A stretch of 64,000 nt of DNA. It comes from Simiduia agarivorans SA1 = DSM 21679. Lineage in GTDB: Bacteria > Pseudomonadota > Gammaproteobacteria > Pseudomonadales > Cellvibrionaceae. The notes beneath the pieces are model-generated. The model was not told the origin of the DNA, made no database searches, and saw only the letters and a list, made by a program, of their open reading frames with translations. Numbering within the stretch: the first letter of the stretch is position 1; each line of letters starts with the position of its first letter. This document shows positions 37,935-46,669 of the stretch, in pieces. The stretch is from the NCBI RefSeq assembly GCF_000305785.2, contig NC_018868.3, positions 124,001 to 188,000 on the forward strand, in the 5' to 3' direction. Both the position numbers and the translations under genes were made by a program.

Positions 37935-39323
37935 TCAATCCGGCACCCGGGATCTGGGCAGGCAAATACGCAGGGCGAGCCCGCCCAGTTTGGCCCGGTG
38001 CGCGCTGATCGCGCCGTCATGCAGCTCAACCGTACGCCTCGCAATGCTCAGGCCAAGACCGACCCCGCCACTCATCCGGTCGCGCGCCTCATCTGTGCGG
38101 AAGAAGGGGGTGAACAGTTTATCGAGTTCCGAATCCGCCACGCCTGGCCCCGAATCTTCCAGCGTGATCTGCCATTGGTTTTTTTGTTCTTGCAGGTCTA
38201 TGTGGATGCGCCCACCCTTGGGTGTGTGGCGAATTGCATTGGTGAGGATGTTATCGAAAACGCCCACCAGCGTATTGCTGCGGGTATCCACCAGCGCTTC
38301 TTTAAAGCTGCCATGATCAAAGGTCAGTTGAATCGTTTTGGCGGATGCTTGCGGCATAAACTCTTCCATCAGTCCCGACAGCAGCGGCACCAGGTCCACC
38401 ACATCGTCGCGCGGCCATTCGTCGGTTGGATTCACCGGTAGCGACAAAATATCGGAAATGATGTTGTTCAGGTAATCCGCGGCCTGACGAGCCTTGTTGA
38501 TATGGTCGTTAGCTGCCTCTCCTGCGTGTTGCTGGGCAAGGCCCAGCGCGAATTGAAGGCGCATCAGCGGCGAGCGCAATTCATGGGAGACATCCTTGAT
38601 CAATCTGTCTTGGGCGGCGCGTGCCGATTGCAGTTGCTCCGTCATCAGGTCAAAATCGATAGCCAGACTGCTCATTTCATCCTTACCCCGCGGCATTTGC
38701 GGCGACACGCGATAATCGAAATCCCCGGCGGCGACGCGTCGTGTGGCTTGCTTCAGTGCTTCGACCGGACGCGTGAGGTAGCGGGCCATCAGATAGCACA
38801 CCGAGCCGCTCACCAGCACCGCCATCAGTAAAACCGGCCAAAGATTCAGCAAAAACATTTGCAGAAGCATGTTGCGCTGGCCGTCATGTGCCGCGACCAC
38901 CATGCGCACGTACTGGCCGTCCTCAAGTTGTATCAGGCGGCCGTAATAGGTGCGGTTTTTGCGCTCGAGCTTTTTGAAAGGCCGGTCCAGGTCCAATTTC
39001 CGCATCAGGTCTGCCACCGGGCTAGGCAATTCGCGGTCAAATATTTCAAAGCCCTGGGAATCCAGTACAAACACATTGCGTCTGGCCCAGTGCGGCAGGG
39101 TGCGGATGCGCTCGGTGAATTCCCTTTCGGTGGCGTTGACTGCGTCGCGGGTTGCAAAGTGGAGTAGCCGCATGGCCTCGGGGTCTTTGCTGAACAGGGG
39201 GGCGCGTGGAGGCCGGGGGAAGTTGCTGGGTTCGAGTTCGTGCATCACCCACGCGGTGCCGGCCAGAATCACAATGGTGGCAAGCCAGAAACCAATAAAA
39301 ATTTTCCAGAATAAGCGGATCAT
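37935..39323 (-). CDS. cpxA: sensor histidine kinase, CpxA-like
   Basis: 462-residue kinase: membrane helix 1 (about 5-25), periplasmic sensor (26-150) with a proline-rich start, helix 2 (155-180), HAMP, and the HisKA motif VSHELRSPLMRLQ with phospho-acceptor His247. The ATPase domain has DNILTNAIRHTP, EDSGPGV and GVGLGLSIA. The CpxA assignment rests on pairing with a CpxR-like regulator and a divergent CpxP/Spy-like gene. The start overlaps the regulator stop (ATGA), so both are translated together. Confidence 0.88.
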   Translation of the reverse strand: MIRLFWKIFIGFWLATIVILAGTAWVMHELEPSNFPRPPRAPLFSKDPEAMRLLHFATRDAVNATEREFTERIRTLPHWARRNVFVLDSQGFEIFDRELPSPVADLMRKLDLDRPFKKLERKNRTYYGRLIQLEDGQYVRMVVAAHDGQRNMLLQMFLLNLWPVLLMAVLVSGSVCYLMARYLTRPVEALKQATRRVAAGDFDYRVSPQMPRGKDEMSSLAIDFDLMTEQLQSARAAQDRLIKDVSHELRSPLMRLQFALGLAQQHAGEAANDHINKARQAADYLNNIISDILSLPVNPTDEWPRDDVVDLVPLLSGLMEEFMPQASAKTIQLTFDHGSFKEALVDTRSNTLVGVFDNILTNAIRHTPKGGRIHIDLQEQKNQWQITLEDSGPGVADSELDKLFTPFFRTDEARDRMSGGVGLGLSIARRTVELHDGAISAHRAKLGGLALRICLPRSRVPD

Positions 39324-40009
39324 GCATCAACCTTGAGCATATAGCCGGCACCACGAATATTGATGATCAGATCTTTGTCTGCGCCCGTGGCCTGAAGCTT
39401 TTTGCGGATGTTGCTCACATGCACATCGATGGAGCGGTCGTAGGCTGTGAGCTTGCGGCCCAAAGCTTGTTCAGTGAGTTCATCCTTGGAAATCACTTCA
39501 CCGGCTTTGGCCATCAACAGCTCAAGTACCGTGAACTCGGCGCCCGTAAGCTCCAATGGTGTCTGGCGGAACAGTGCGGTACGGTTGCCTTTGTTTATCT
39601 GGATACCGCTGACCTCCAGCTTGCCGCCACTGGCAGGGACACTCTGGGTCCGACGCAGAATCGCCTTGATCCGGGCCAGCAATTCGCGCGGATTACACGG
39701 TTTAGCCAGATAGTCATCTGCACCCAATTCCAGCCCGAGGATGCGATCCACCGGATCCCCCTTGGCAGTCAACATGAGGATAGGGGTCTGGTTGGCTTGT
39801 TGATTGCGCAGGGTTTTCAGCAGGGTCATGCCGTCCATTTCGGGCATCATCACATCCAGCACCAGCAGGTCGGTGACGTGGCGGGCCAGATAGTCGACAG
39901 CGGCAACGCCATTGGGGCAGTGGTGCACGGCGAAGCCTTCGGCGCCCAGGTAGTCCCTCAATAACTCCGCCAGCTCCAGGTCGTCATCCACCAGCAAAAT
40001 ACGGTTCAT
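39320..40009 (-). CDS. cpxR: OmpR-family response regulator, CpxR-like
   Basis: 229 residues: receiver domain with the acidic pocket DDD (8-10), phospho-acceptor Asp52 (VLDVMMPEMDG) and Lys103 (LAKP), then a winged-helix OmpR domain (about 130-225, ELTGAEFTVLELLMAKAGEVISKDEL, SIDVHVSNIRKKL). It is the first gene of the two-component operon. The probable target, a CpxP/Spy-like gene, diverges from it. AGGA precedes ATG 40009, which is favoured over a start six codons upstream. Confidence 0.92.
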   Translation of the reverse strand: MNRILLVDDDLELAELLRDYLGAEGFAVHHCPNGVAAVDYLARHVTDLLVLDVMMPEMDGMTLLKTLRNQQANQTPILMLTAKGDPVDRILGLELGADDYLAKPCNPRELLARIKAILRRTQSVPASGGKLEVSGIQINKGNRTALFRQTPLELTGAEFTVLELLMAKAGEVISKDELTEQALGRKLTAYDRSIDVHVSNIRKKLQATGADKDLIINIRGAGYMLKVDA

Positions 40010-40090
40010 AGTATGAGTCCTCTGCAATTGAGGCTATTGTGGCGAAAAAGCGACACCTTTGTGAACCTGCGATCCCATGAATAACCCTTC

Positions 40091-40105
40091 TTAACAGTAT
40101 TTAAC
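40091..40105. promoter_or_regulatory. TTAAC-N5-TTAAC direct repeat, candidate regulator site
   Basis: Two TTAAC pentamers spaced by five bases lie in the 175-bp gap between cpxR and the CpxP-like gene. The known CpxR box read on this strand is TTTAC-N5-TTTAC, so each half differs by one base. The spacing and place fit an autoregulatory site for this system; the match itself is weak. Confidence 0.35.
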
Positions 40106-40184
40106 CTGCCCACAGCCCTTGTTTACCCGGTCTGGTTCTAGGATAACCCTGTGGTTTGAAAACAGACACTTAGAAGGAGTTCCT

Positions 40185-40676
40185 ATGAACGTACAAGGCA
40201 ATGTAAAACGTTGGGTGGTAGCGGCGACTTTGGTTGCGCTGGGTGGGATGGCATCGGTGGCGGTGGCCAAAGGTGACCCCTTTGGCATGCACGGGCCGGC
40301 CTTGGGTGAAAAAATGATAAAAAAGCTTGAGCTGACCGAGGCTCAGCAGGAGCAGGCGCGCGCAATGCGCGACAAGTACCGCGCTGATCACAAGGCGGCG
40401 CGCGAGCAGATGAAGGCGCAGATGAAGCAATTCAAAGTGTTGGAGCGGGCCGGTGCAAGCGTTGCGGAGCTTAAGGCCCAGGCCGATGTGATGGCTGCGT
40501 TGATGAGTGAAAAGATGGTTGAACGTGCAGTACAAATGCGTGAGTTCAGGGCGATTCTCACCGCCGAGCAGCTAGTCAAAATGGATGAACTGATCGAGCA
40601 ACGCCACCAAAAGCATGAAGCAAAAATGAAACAGCGGCATGAAAAAATGGCGGAGCGGGAAAAATCCGCCGAGTAA
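40185..40676 (+). CDS. periplasmic CpxP/Spy-family protein
   Basis: 163 residues: signal peptide (NVQGNVKRWVVAATLVALGGMASVAVA), then a helical, highly charged mature part carrying two LTxxQ motifs, LTEAQQEQARAMRDKYRAD and LTAEQLVKMDEL, the marks of CpxP/Spy chaperones. Such proteins bind misfolded periplasmic proteins and, in the Cpx system, restrain CpxA. AAGGAG precedes ATG 40185. Divergent placement from the CpxR-like gene supports a role in the same feedback loop. Ends with Lys/Glu-rich helix. Confidence 0.88.
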   Translation: MNVQGNVKRWVVAATLVALGGMASVAVAKGDPFGMHGPALGEKMIKKLELTEAQQEQARAMRDKYRADHKAAREQMKAQMKQFKVLERAGASVAELKAQADVMAALMSEKMVERAVQMREFRAILTAEQLVKMDELIEQRHQKHEAKMKQRHEKMAEREKSAE

Positions 40677-40685
40677 TGGTGAGTG

Positions 40686-40712
40686 AAACCCGGTCTGCAG
40701 ACCGGGTTTTTT
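40686..40712 (+). terminator. rho-independent terminator after the CpxP-like gene
   Basis: AAACCCGGTCTGCAGACCGGGTTT is a perfect 24-base inverted repeat ending in a run of six T. It lies between the CpxP-like gene and the convergent alginate lyase gene and may serve both. Confidence 0.92.
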
Positions 40713-40739
40713 ATTGGCTTGTTTTAGGTTCGTACCGTA

Positions 40740-42038
40740 TTACTTGTGCTCGACCCAAAAATCGTACACAACCACTTCGCCGTAGTTATTGGCATTGCCG
40801 GTCTGACTGCCTTCCTTGTCGGGGTTGCTTTGGGTATAGTTTCCTACCTTGAAGTAGGCCTGATCGTAGCTCTTGTTCATCACGTAATTGTTGGAACCGT
40901 CTTTCACCAGATAGGCGCTGGCATTCCCGGCTTTGTACGCCGCTTCTAGTTTGCCGTCTTCGCTGTAGTACACATAGTGTTTGCCGTTGATAACTTCAAA
41001 TATTACCTCGTGTACTTTACCCAGACTGTAGTTGGTTTTGATGGTGTGATCGCTGCGCAGCACGCCGCCATTAAAACTCAGGAACAGGTGCTGGTTTTCC
41101 AGCCGCAATACCATGGCGTCATCGATACCGGCGCTCTTGTCACCGTGGATCTGGGTGGCAACCAGGTGTGGTTTTACGATAGGCAGGTGGGTAATGGCCT
41201 GTTTAACATAGATAACGTGTGTGCCGCTGGTGGTCCAATAAATATCTGAACTGCCATCCGTTGTGCGTTCGCGCAGTTCCGAGCGGATATAGCTGGAGTT
41301 GGGCGTGGTGCCATTGCTGTTTCTGATCGGTGCGAAAAACACGATGCCGTCTTTGTTGTCGTTTACGTGGAAGTATTCATTGTTGTATTCGTCACACAGG
41401 GTTTTATCTTCTGCGCCGGTAGGGTAGGTAATCTTCCACTGTTTGCAATTGCGCATCAGGTCTGACGGGATTTCGGCATTGCCGCCAGTGCCACCGCCGG
41501 TGTCACCACCGGGTGTGCCACTGTCGGCGACATTTTTGTACTCCCAGTGCTGATTGACATTGCTGTCGGAAGAATTCCACAGATAGATCATCTGGCGCTT
41601 GGCAGCGCCATTATTGCCATCGATTGAGTAAGACACACCACGTTTCTTGACCCGGTAAACCTCGGTGCCGGCATAGATTTTCACTTTGGAAAAGTGCTGG
41701 TTGTAGTCGTTGTTGTCGCAGGTTTGCAATGTGATAGCCTGGCGCTTGGCGCCGCCATTGCCGCCGTCCCAGCACAGGTTTGTGCCTTCTTTTTTATAAG
41801 AGTAATAACCGTTGCCCTGGTCAATCTGGACCCATTTCTGGTTTACGTTGCCGGTATTAGTCGGCCACAAATAAATTTGCTGGCCTTCAATGGCGCCGCC
41901 ATTGCCATCGATGGAGTAGCCGGTGCCGTATTTTTCGATTACAAACGTGGCTGCGCCCGCAAGGGAAGCCATACCGGTGAAGGCAAAGAGGCTGAGATAC
42001 TTTGTTACTTTCATTGCGCTTGGAAATGTTATTTTCAT
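40740..42038 (-). CDS. secreted alginate lyase (PL7) with ricin-type lectin domain
   Basis: 432 residues: signal peptide (about 1-29), a ricin B-type carbohydrate-binding domain (30-165, with QxW-type repeats ending NQKW, NQHF and NQHW), a Gly/Thr/Pro linker (GTPGGDTGGGTGG), then a polysaccharide lyase family 7 domain. The three PL7 catalytic regions are visible: RSELRE, ATQIHG and YFKVGNYTQ. QIH is usually associated with polyguluronate or mixed specificity, QVH less so; this is family knowledge. ATG 42038 is used; ATG 42014 (KVTKYLSLFAFTG) is an equally usable signal start. No export partner lies next to it. Confidence 0.93.
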   Translation of the reverse strand: MKITFPSAMKVTKYLSLFAFTGMASLAGAATFVIEKYGTGYSIDGNGGAIEGQQIYLWPTNTGNVNQKWVQIDQGNGYYSYKKEGTNLCWDGGNGGAKRQAITLQTCDNNDYNQHFSKVKIYAGTEVYRVKKRGVSYSIDGNNGAAKRQMIYLWNSSDSNVNQHWEYKNVADSGTPGGDTGGGTGGNAEIPSDLMRNCKQWKITYPTGAEDKTLCDEYNNEYFHVNDNKDGIVFFAPIRNSNGTTPNSSYIRSELRERTTDGSSDIYWTTSGTHVIYVKQAITHLPIVKPHLVATQIHGDKSAGIDDAMVLRLENQHLFLSFNGGVLRSDHTIKTNYSLGKVHEVIFEVINGKHYVYYSEDGKLEAAYKAGNASAYLVKDGSNNYVMNKSYDQAYFKVGNYTQSNPDKEGSQTGNANNYGEVVVYDFWVEHK

Positions 42039-42790
42039 TATGTTGTTCTCATGGTTATACCCGCCAGGTCAGCTGCAACTGGCATCGGGCGATTGCAATA
42101 ACGGCCGTCATTACCTCGGTATTCACCTCTCCGTCGGCTGGCCAGGCAGGCGGGACTGCAGGTACCTCTGAATCTGGATACTCGAGCAGAGCGCGTCGAG
42201 CAGGGGCGTTTCGTTATATATAATTGGGCGCCCAAAATACTTTTTGTGTCTGATTTTATCTTAGGGTTGATCGGGGGTTTGCGCAATTGGTTGTCTCTAT
42301 CTTGCTAATTGGTATGACAATGTTTTTTTGCCTGATTAGATTAAATATATTTAAAAACAGATATATAGGTTTAAATTGCTCATCAGATGCGTTGTTTTTT
42401 ACACCCTTATTGGTCTGAACTATCGTACCTGTTTTTATTATTGGTCAGATGGTTTGGGCGGAGAGGTTAAAAGTTGGTGGGGTCGTCAGGGGCGTTGGTA
42501 CACGCTTGCCCAGTGCCTGCACAGTCCGGTATTCATGTTGATTCTCTACAGGGTCAGACATTCAGGGCGTGGATTTCATCGGGCTATGTGGGATACCGCT
42601 TAATGCCAAAGCGGCTTCAAGTTGTGGTACATTTTCGATCCTCAAATTCTGGTTGCCGTCTTCATTTCCCGTTTGAAATGTTCGTTTGGTCTTCGCACTT
42701 CAGTTAATGAATTGTTGCTGTGAAGGGCGCATTTTTAGCAGGTTTGTCATTTGGTGCCGGTTATAAAACAGCGTGAAAAAAGGAGCCAAA
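42039..42790. other. 750-bp intergenic region between alginate lyase and AbgT transporter
   Basis: No convincing gene: the short frames here lack ribosome sites and family features. The part at 42210-42380 is strongly AT-rich and probably holds the alginate lyase promoter on the minus strand. A perfect 12-bp palindrome TTGGGCGCCCAA stands at 42224-42235, about 190 bases from the lyase start, with TATATATAA beside it. The remaining 400 bases show no repeat or terminator that I can see. Confidence 0.5.
42224..42235. promoter_or_regulatory. 12-bp palindrome upstream of the alginate lyase gene
   Basis: TTGGGCGCCCAA is a perfect palindrome next to an AT-only patch (TATATATAA). It may be an operator for a dimeric regulator of the lyase. 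No regulator gene adjoins, and the match to a known operator class was not recognised. Confidence 0.3.
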
Positions 42791-44395
42791 ATGGCTGCGA
42801 ATGAAAAAGCGGCAGTAGTTGATGCCGAAAACGGAAAGCGCGGCTGGTTTACCCGTTTTCTCGATACCGTTGAATACCTGGGTAACCTGCTGCCACATCC
42901 TGTGACCTTGTTTGCCTGTTTCGCGGTAGCCGTGGTGTTTGGCAGTGGGATTGCGTCCTATTTTGAGGTGAGTGCCGTCGATCCGCGGCCAGAGGGCGCT
43001 GCGGGGCGTGCGGCAGATGGCGTCATCCGGGTGGTGAACCTGCTGAGCGTTGACGGGCTGCAGCGGATTGTCTCCAACCTGGTAACCAACTTCACCGGCT
43101 TTCCCCCACTGGGCGTAGTGTTGGTGGCATTGCTGGGCGTGAGCCTGGCCGAACATTCCGGACTCATTTCTGCCGCCATGCGCGGCTTGGTCATGGGCGC
43201 GTCCCGTCGCATGGTGACAGTGACGGTCGTGTTCGCCGGCATTGTGTCCAATACCGCATCTGAGTTGGGTTACGTGGTGTTGATCCCCATGGCGGCGGTG
43301 ATCTTCCACTCGCTCGGCCGGCACCCGTTGGCGGGGCTGGCAGCGGCGTTTGCCGGCGTGTCCGGTGGTTACAGTGCCAACCTGCTGATCGGAACGGTTG
43401 ATCCTTTATTGGCCGGTTTTACCCAGTCTGCCGCCAATCTGATCGATCCCAACTACACCGTCAGCCCCGATGCCAACTGGTTTTTCATGATTGTGAGTAC
43501 TTTCGTTATTTCGGCATTAGGTGCCTTTGTGACGGAAAAAATCGTGGAGCCCAAGCTTGGAAAATACGACCGCTCCGAGGCCAGTGTTGATCTGGAAGAA
43601 CAGAAGTTGGAAGGCTTGCTGCCGATCGAAAAAAAAGGCCTGGCCTGGGCCGGCGTGGCCTTTGCCGGTGTCGCGGTGATGTTGGCACTGAGCGTGGTGC
43701 CCGAATGGGGGCCGCTGCGTCATCCGGATACCGGTTTGGTGGAGGGCTCGCCCTTCCTGAAGGGAATTGTGGTATTCATCTTCATCAGCTTTGCCATTCC
43801 CGGTTTTGTGTATGGCCGCATTGTCGGCAGCATGAAAAACGAGCGCGATGTGATTAACGCCATGTCCAAGAGCATCAGTGCTTTGGGGCTTTATATTGTG
43901 CTGGTGTTTTTTGCCGCGCAATTTGTGGCATTTTTCGGCTGGTCTAACCTGGGTTCCATCATCGCGGTAAAAGGCGCGACCTTTTTGCAGACTATTGGCC
44001 TGACCGGGCCGGAATTATTCGTTTTCTTCATCGCCATGTGCGCCATTGTGAATTTGTCACTCGGTTCGGCTTCGGCCCAGTGGGCCATTTTTGCGCCCAT
44101 CTTTGTGCCCATGCTGATGATTGTGGGCTACTCGCCGGAAGTGATTCAGGCGGCCTATCGCATTGGGGATTCGGTCACCAACCTGATCACGCCCATGATG
44201 AGTTATTTCGGGCTCATTTTAGCGGTAGCGGCGCGATACAAAAAAGATCTGGGGATAGGGACATTGATCGCCACCATGCTGCCTTATACCCTGGTGTTTT
44301 TTGTGGGTTGGGTGACGTTGTTTTATTTGTGGGTGTTTGTATTTGGCCTGCCGGTGGGGCCGGGGGCGCCGACCTATTATCAGTTTGGTGGTTGA
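42791..44395 (+). CDS. AbgT-family transporter
   Basis: About 534 residues with ten or more membrane helices. The AbgT family moves p-aminobenzoyl-glutamate in E. coli, and some members (MtrF, YdaH) export sulfonamides. GNLLPHPVTLFACFAVAVVFGSGI, GISANTASELGYVVLIPMAA-like text (GIVSNTASELGYVVLIPMAAVIFHSLGRHPLAGL) and SLGSASAQWAIFAPIFVPMLM are family signatures. AAGGAG stands 6 bases before ATG 42791, preferred over the in-frame GTG at 42773. It is alone, followed by a bidirectional terminator. The substrate is not predictable here. Confidence 0.92.
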   Translation: MAANEKAAVVDAENGKRGWFTRFLDTVEYLGNLLPHPVTLFACFAVAVVFGSGIASYFEVSAVDPRPEGAAGRAADGVIRVVNLLSVDGLQRIVSNLVTNFTGFPPLGVVLVALLGVSLAEHSGLISAAMRGLVMGASRRMVTVTVVFAGIVSNTASELGYVVLIPMAAVIFHSLGRHPLAGLAAAFAGVSGGYSANLLIGTVDPLLAGFTQSAANLIDPNYTVSPDANWFFMIVSTFVISALGAFVTEKIVEPKLGKYDRSEASVDLEEQKLEGLLPIEKKGLAWAGVAFAGVAVMLALSVVPEWGPLRHPDTGLVEGSPFLKGIVVFIFISFAIPGFVYGRIVGSMKNERDVINAMSKSISALGLYIVLVFFAAQFVAFFGWSNLGSIIAVKGATFLQTIGLTGPELFVFFIAMCAIVNLSLGSASAQWAIFAPIFVPMLMIVGYSPEVIQAAYRIGDSVTNLITPMMSYFGLILAVAARYKKDLGIGTLIATMLPYTLVFFVGWVTLFYLWVFVFGLPVGPGAPTYYQFGG

Positions 44396-44406
44396 GCGCA
44401 CTGAAT

Positions 44407-44440
44407 GAAAAAACGCCTGGCATTGCCAGGCGTTATTTTT
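44407..44440. terminator. bidirectional terminator between AbgT gene and srmB
   Basis: AACGCCTGGC (44412-44421) and GCCAGGCGTT (44425-44434) form a perfect 10-base stem with a 3-base loop, flanked by an A run on the left and ATTTTT on the right. It can end both convergent genes; it touches the stop of the helicase gene. Confidence 0.9.
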
Positions 44441-45809
44441 AATCTTCGTCTACCCCAGGGCCTTTTTTCTTGATGCCCGTAGGTGGCGCAAAACCATCAC
44501 CCAATTGCACCGCACTGGGCTTGCGCCGCTTGCCGATATTTTTCTGGTCGCGTTCGCGCAGTTTGGGTTTGTTGTCTTTGGCCGCTTTTTTCGCCGCGCG
44601 TTCTTTGGCGGCTTTTTTATCGGCTTTTTTCGGGCCGCCGGCTTTGCCGGAGGCTTTGATTTTTTCCGGGCCCTTGTAGCGCGATTCAAAGCCGGGAATT
44701 TCGATTTGTTCGAAGCGGGTGCTCAGGTAGCGCTCCACACCGGCCTTCAGGTTCCATTCCTGCGGCGTGATAAAGCTGATGGCGGTGCCTTCGGCGCCCG
44801 CGCGGCCGGTGCGGCCGATGCGGTGGGTGTAGTCGTCGCCATTGCGCGCCATGTCGTAGTTGATGACCAGCTCAATGCCGCCAATGTCGATACCGCGGGC
44901 GGCCACGTCGGTGGCCACCAGTACCTGCACATGGCCCTTGCGCATCAGTTCCATTACCTTGTTGCGGTCTTCCTGCGCCATTTCACCGTGAATGGCACCG
45001 GTTTTGATTTCCTGCGCGCGCAGATACTGGCACAGATGATCCACCTGGGTGCGGGTATTGGTGAATACCAGTGCCTGCTCGTAGCTCAGGGTTTTCAGCA
45101 GTTGGGTAATGGTTTTCTGTTTGTGGTTGGCGCCGTCAGACAGGATCACCTGCTGGCGGATATTGGCCTGGGATTCACGGCCGCTGCTCAGATTGATTTT
45201 TTCCGGCTCGCGGGTCAGCTCTTTCGCCAGGGTATTGAAACCCATGTGCGATAAGGTGGCAGAAAACAACCAGGTAGAGCGGGTGGCGGCGAGCTTGTTG
45301 CAAATAGACACCATGTCATCGTGGAAACCCATGTCCAGCATGCGGTCGGCTTCATCCAGAATCAGTACCTGCAAGTCGTCCATGGCCGGTAGATTACGGT
45401 TGAAGTGCTCCAGCAAGCGGCCGGGGGTGGCGATCAGGATCTCCGGGTTTTTGCGCAGCTGCGCGGCCTGGAATTTGTAGTCATCGCCACCGGACACAAT
45501 ACCCACCTTCAGGTGGGTGAATTTCAGCGCGGCTTTGGCTTCCTTCAGGATCTGCTTGGCCAGCTCGCGGGTGGGCGCGAGAATCAGCGCCAGGGTGCCG
45601 GTGTTGCGATTGTCATTATTGAGAAGCTTCTGTGCCAGGGGCAATAGGAAAGCCAATGTCTTACCGCTGCCGGTTTCCGACATCACCAACAGGTCTTTGC
45701 CTGCCAGGGCTGCAGGAATGGCGGCATTCTGTACCTGGGTGGGATCGGTGATGGACTGGGCGTCCAGGGCCTTGATCAAGCGTTCGTCCAGGCCTAATTC
45801 AGTAAACAC
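44439..45809 (-). CDS. srmB: DEAD-box RNA helicase, SrmB type
   Basis: About 456 residues. All DEAD-box motifs are present: Q motif (DPTQVQ), Walker A SETGSGKT (44-51), PTRELA, TPGR, DEAD, SAT, ATDVAARGIDI and HRIGRTGR. The basic tail contains KNIGKRRKPS, identical to the end region of E. coli SrmB, which helps early 50S ribosome assembly; this supports SrmB over RhlE. GTG 45809 with GAGGAAATGCC before it is chosen. A longer frame to 45977 adds 56 residues that run into the repeat element and have no helicase character. Confidence 0.9.
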   Translation of the reverse strand: MFTELGLDERLIKALDAQSITDPTQVQNAAIPAALAGKDLLVMSETGSGKTLAFLLPLAQKLLNNDNRNTGTLALILAPTRELAKQILKEAKAALKFTHLKVGIVSGGDDYKFQAAQLRKNPEILIATPGRLLEHFNRNLPAMDDLQVLILDEADRMLDMGFHDDMVSICNKLAATRSTWLFSATLSHMGFNTLAKELTREPEKINLSSGRESQANIRQQVILSDGANHKQKTITQLLKTLSYEQALVFTNTRTQVDHLCQYLRAQEIKTGAIHGEMAQEDRNKVMELMRKGHVQVLVATDVAARGIDIGGIELVINYDMARNGDDYTHRIGRTGRAGAEGTAISFITPQEWNLKAGVERYLSTRFEQIEIPGFESRYKGPEKIKASGKAGGPKKADKKAAKERAAKKAAKDNKPKLRERDQKNIGKRRKPSAVQLGDGFAPPTGIKKKGPGVDED

Positions 45810-45875
45810 GGCATTTCCTCGTTGTGGCGCCAGCATTCGGGGGCGCGAGTATACATGAATACACGGTTGAAGCTT

Positions 45876-46142
45876 AGCAGGCTGTTGATAAACCCCTTGT
45901 ATTCTCAGCGAGGCATGAAGCGCGCAGATGTTGTGTTTTGCCTCGACGCACAGGGTGGTTCCCTTTGCTAGAGGCAAAGCGCAGCAGGTGTGCGCTTCAG
46001 GCCTCGCCCTTCGGGGATTTCAGGCTGGTCCGTACTTGTCGTTGCCGTTTTTCGGTGGGTGGACACACACCTTCAAAACGGCGCCTAAATTACAAGCCAG
46101 CCTGAAAACCTGAGCATGCAAGGAGTTTTTCAATAGACTGCT
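45876..46142. mobile_element. MITE-like element with terminal inverted repeats and two long hairpins
   Basis: The ends are near-matching inverted repeats of 23 bases (45876-45898 and 46120-46142, 19 of 23 paired). The left end, AGCAGGCTGTTGATAAAC, resembles the tips of several IS families (GGCTGTTGAAAAA type; knowledge, not searched). Inside, 45909-45944 pairs with 45971-46006 without gaps (29 of 36), and 46018-46028 pairs perfectly with 46097-46107, enclosing CTTGT/ACAAG and GCCGTTTT/AAAACGGC stems. No transposase frame is present. Target duplications are not obvious. It could instead be a structured RNA gene. Confidence 0.6.
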
Positions 46143-46183
46143 CGTGGTTGCGGGCGTATCCTGCCCGCCCGGAAGGAGGTCCC

Positions 46184-46663
46184 ATGTCTGAATTGCAATT
46201 ACCCGATATTGATACCATTGAGCAGTGGCTCAAGCGCATGGGCCAGGTGTGTTACCTGTGCGGCCAGTGCCCGGGCCTGCATCTGGAGGCCGTGCAATCC
46301 GAGGAGGGCGTGCTGGATGCCCGCCTACTGATGGAGCCGGAAGGGGTGTTGCTGAGCGTGGAGCTGGAAATCCGGCCCTCCATCCTGCTGGGCATGAACG
46401 CCGAGCTGAGTTTCCTGAACATGGGCTTCCCCACCATCAAGGCGTTTCTCGACGTGGTTGATGAAGGCATTCCACGGCTGGTGCTGTGCGATACCTTAAT
46501 GACCGGCGCCGGCGTGAGCTACGAGCAGTTTGCCCACTTCGTGACCGCGTCCCTTGAGCAGATTCACAAGATTATTGTTGATTGCCAGCAGCAGGGTTAC
46601 CTGATGGGCGACCAGATGGGTGCGCCCATGGGTGACGGGGATGGGGCGGGGAAGTTTCATTGA
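46184..46663 (+). CDS. YbjN-like small protein
   Basis: 159 residues; not firmly recognised. The text DIDTIEQWLKRMGQVCYLCGQCPG, then a beta-rich centre (GVLLSVELEIRPSILLGMNAELSFLNMGFPTIKAFLDVVDEGIPRLVLCDTLM) and a helical end (GVSYEQFAHFVTASLEQIHKIIVDCQQ) resembles the YbjN / type III secretion chaperone-like fold. The C-terminal 25 residues are Gly/Met-rich. GGAAGGAGG stands 7 bases before ATG 46184, a very strong ribosome site, which decides the start. It is flanked by the hairpin element and by a palindrome immediately after its stop. Confidence 0.75.
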   Translation: MSELQLPDIDTIEQWLKRMGQVCYLCGQCPGLHLEAVQSEEGVLDARLLMEPEGVLLSVELEIRPSILLGMNAELSFLNMGFPTIKAFLDVVDEGIPRLVLCDTLMTGAGVSYEQFAHFVTASLEQIHKIIVDCQQQGYLMGDQMGAPMGDGDGAGKFH

Positions 46664-46669
46664 TGGGTG

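Noticed and set aside
42376..42603. A 75-codon plus-strand frame in the gap before the AbgT gene.
   Set aside because: No ribosome site, unusual Trp/Cys/Arg composition, and no homologue known to me.
45876..46142. An integron attC site, because of the paired arms.
   Set aside because: The conserved GTTRRRY core and its complement are not at the arm ends, and no cassette-type gene or integrase adjoins.
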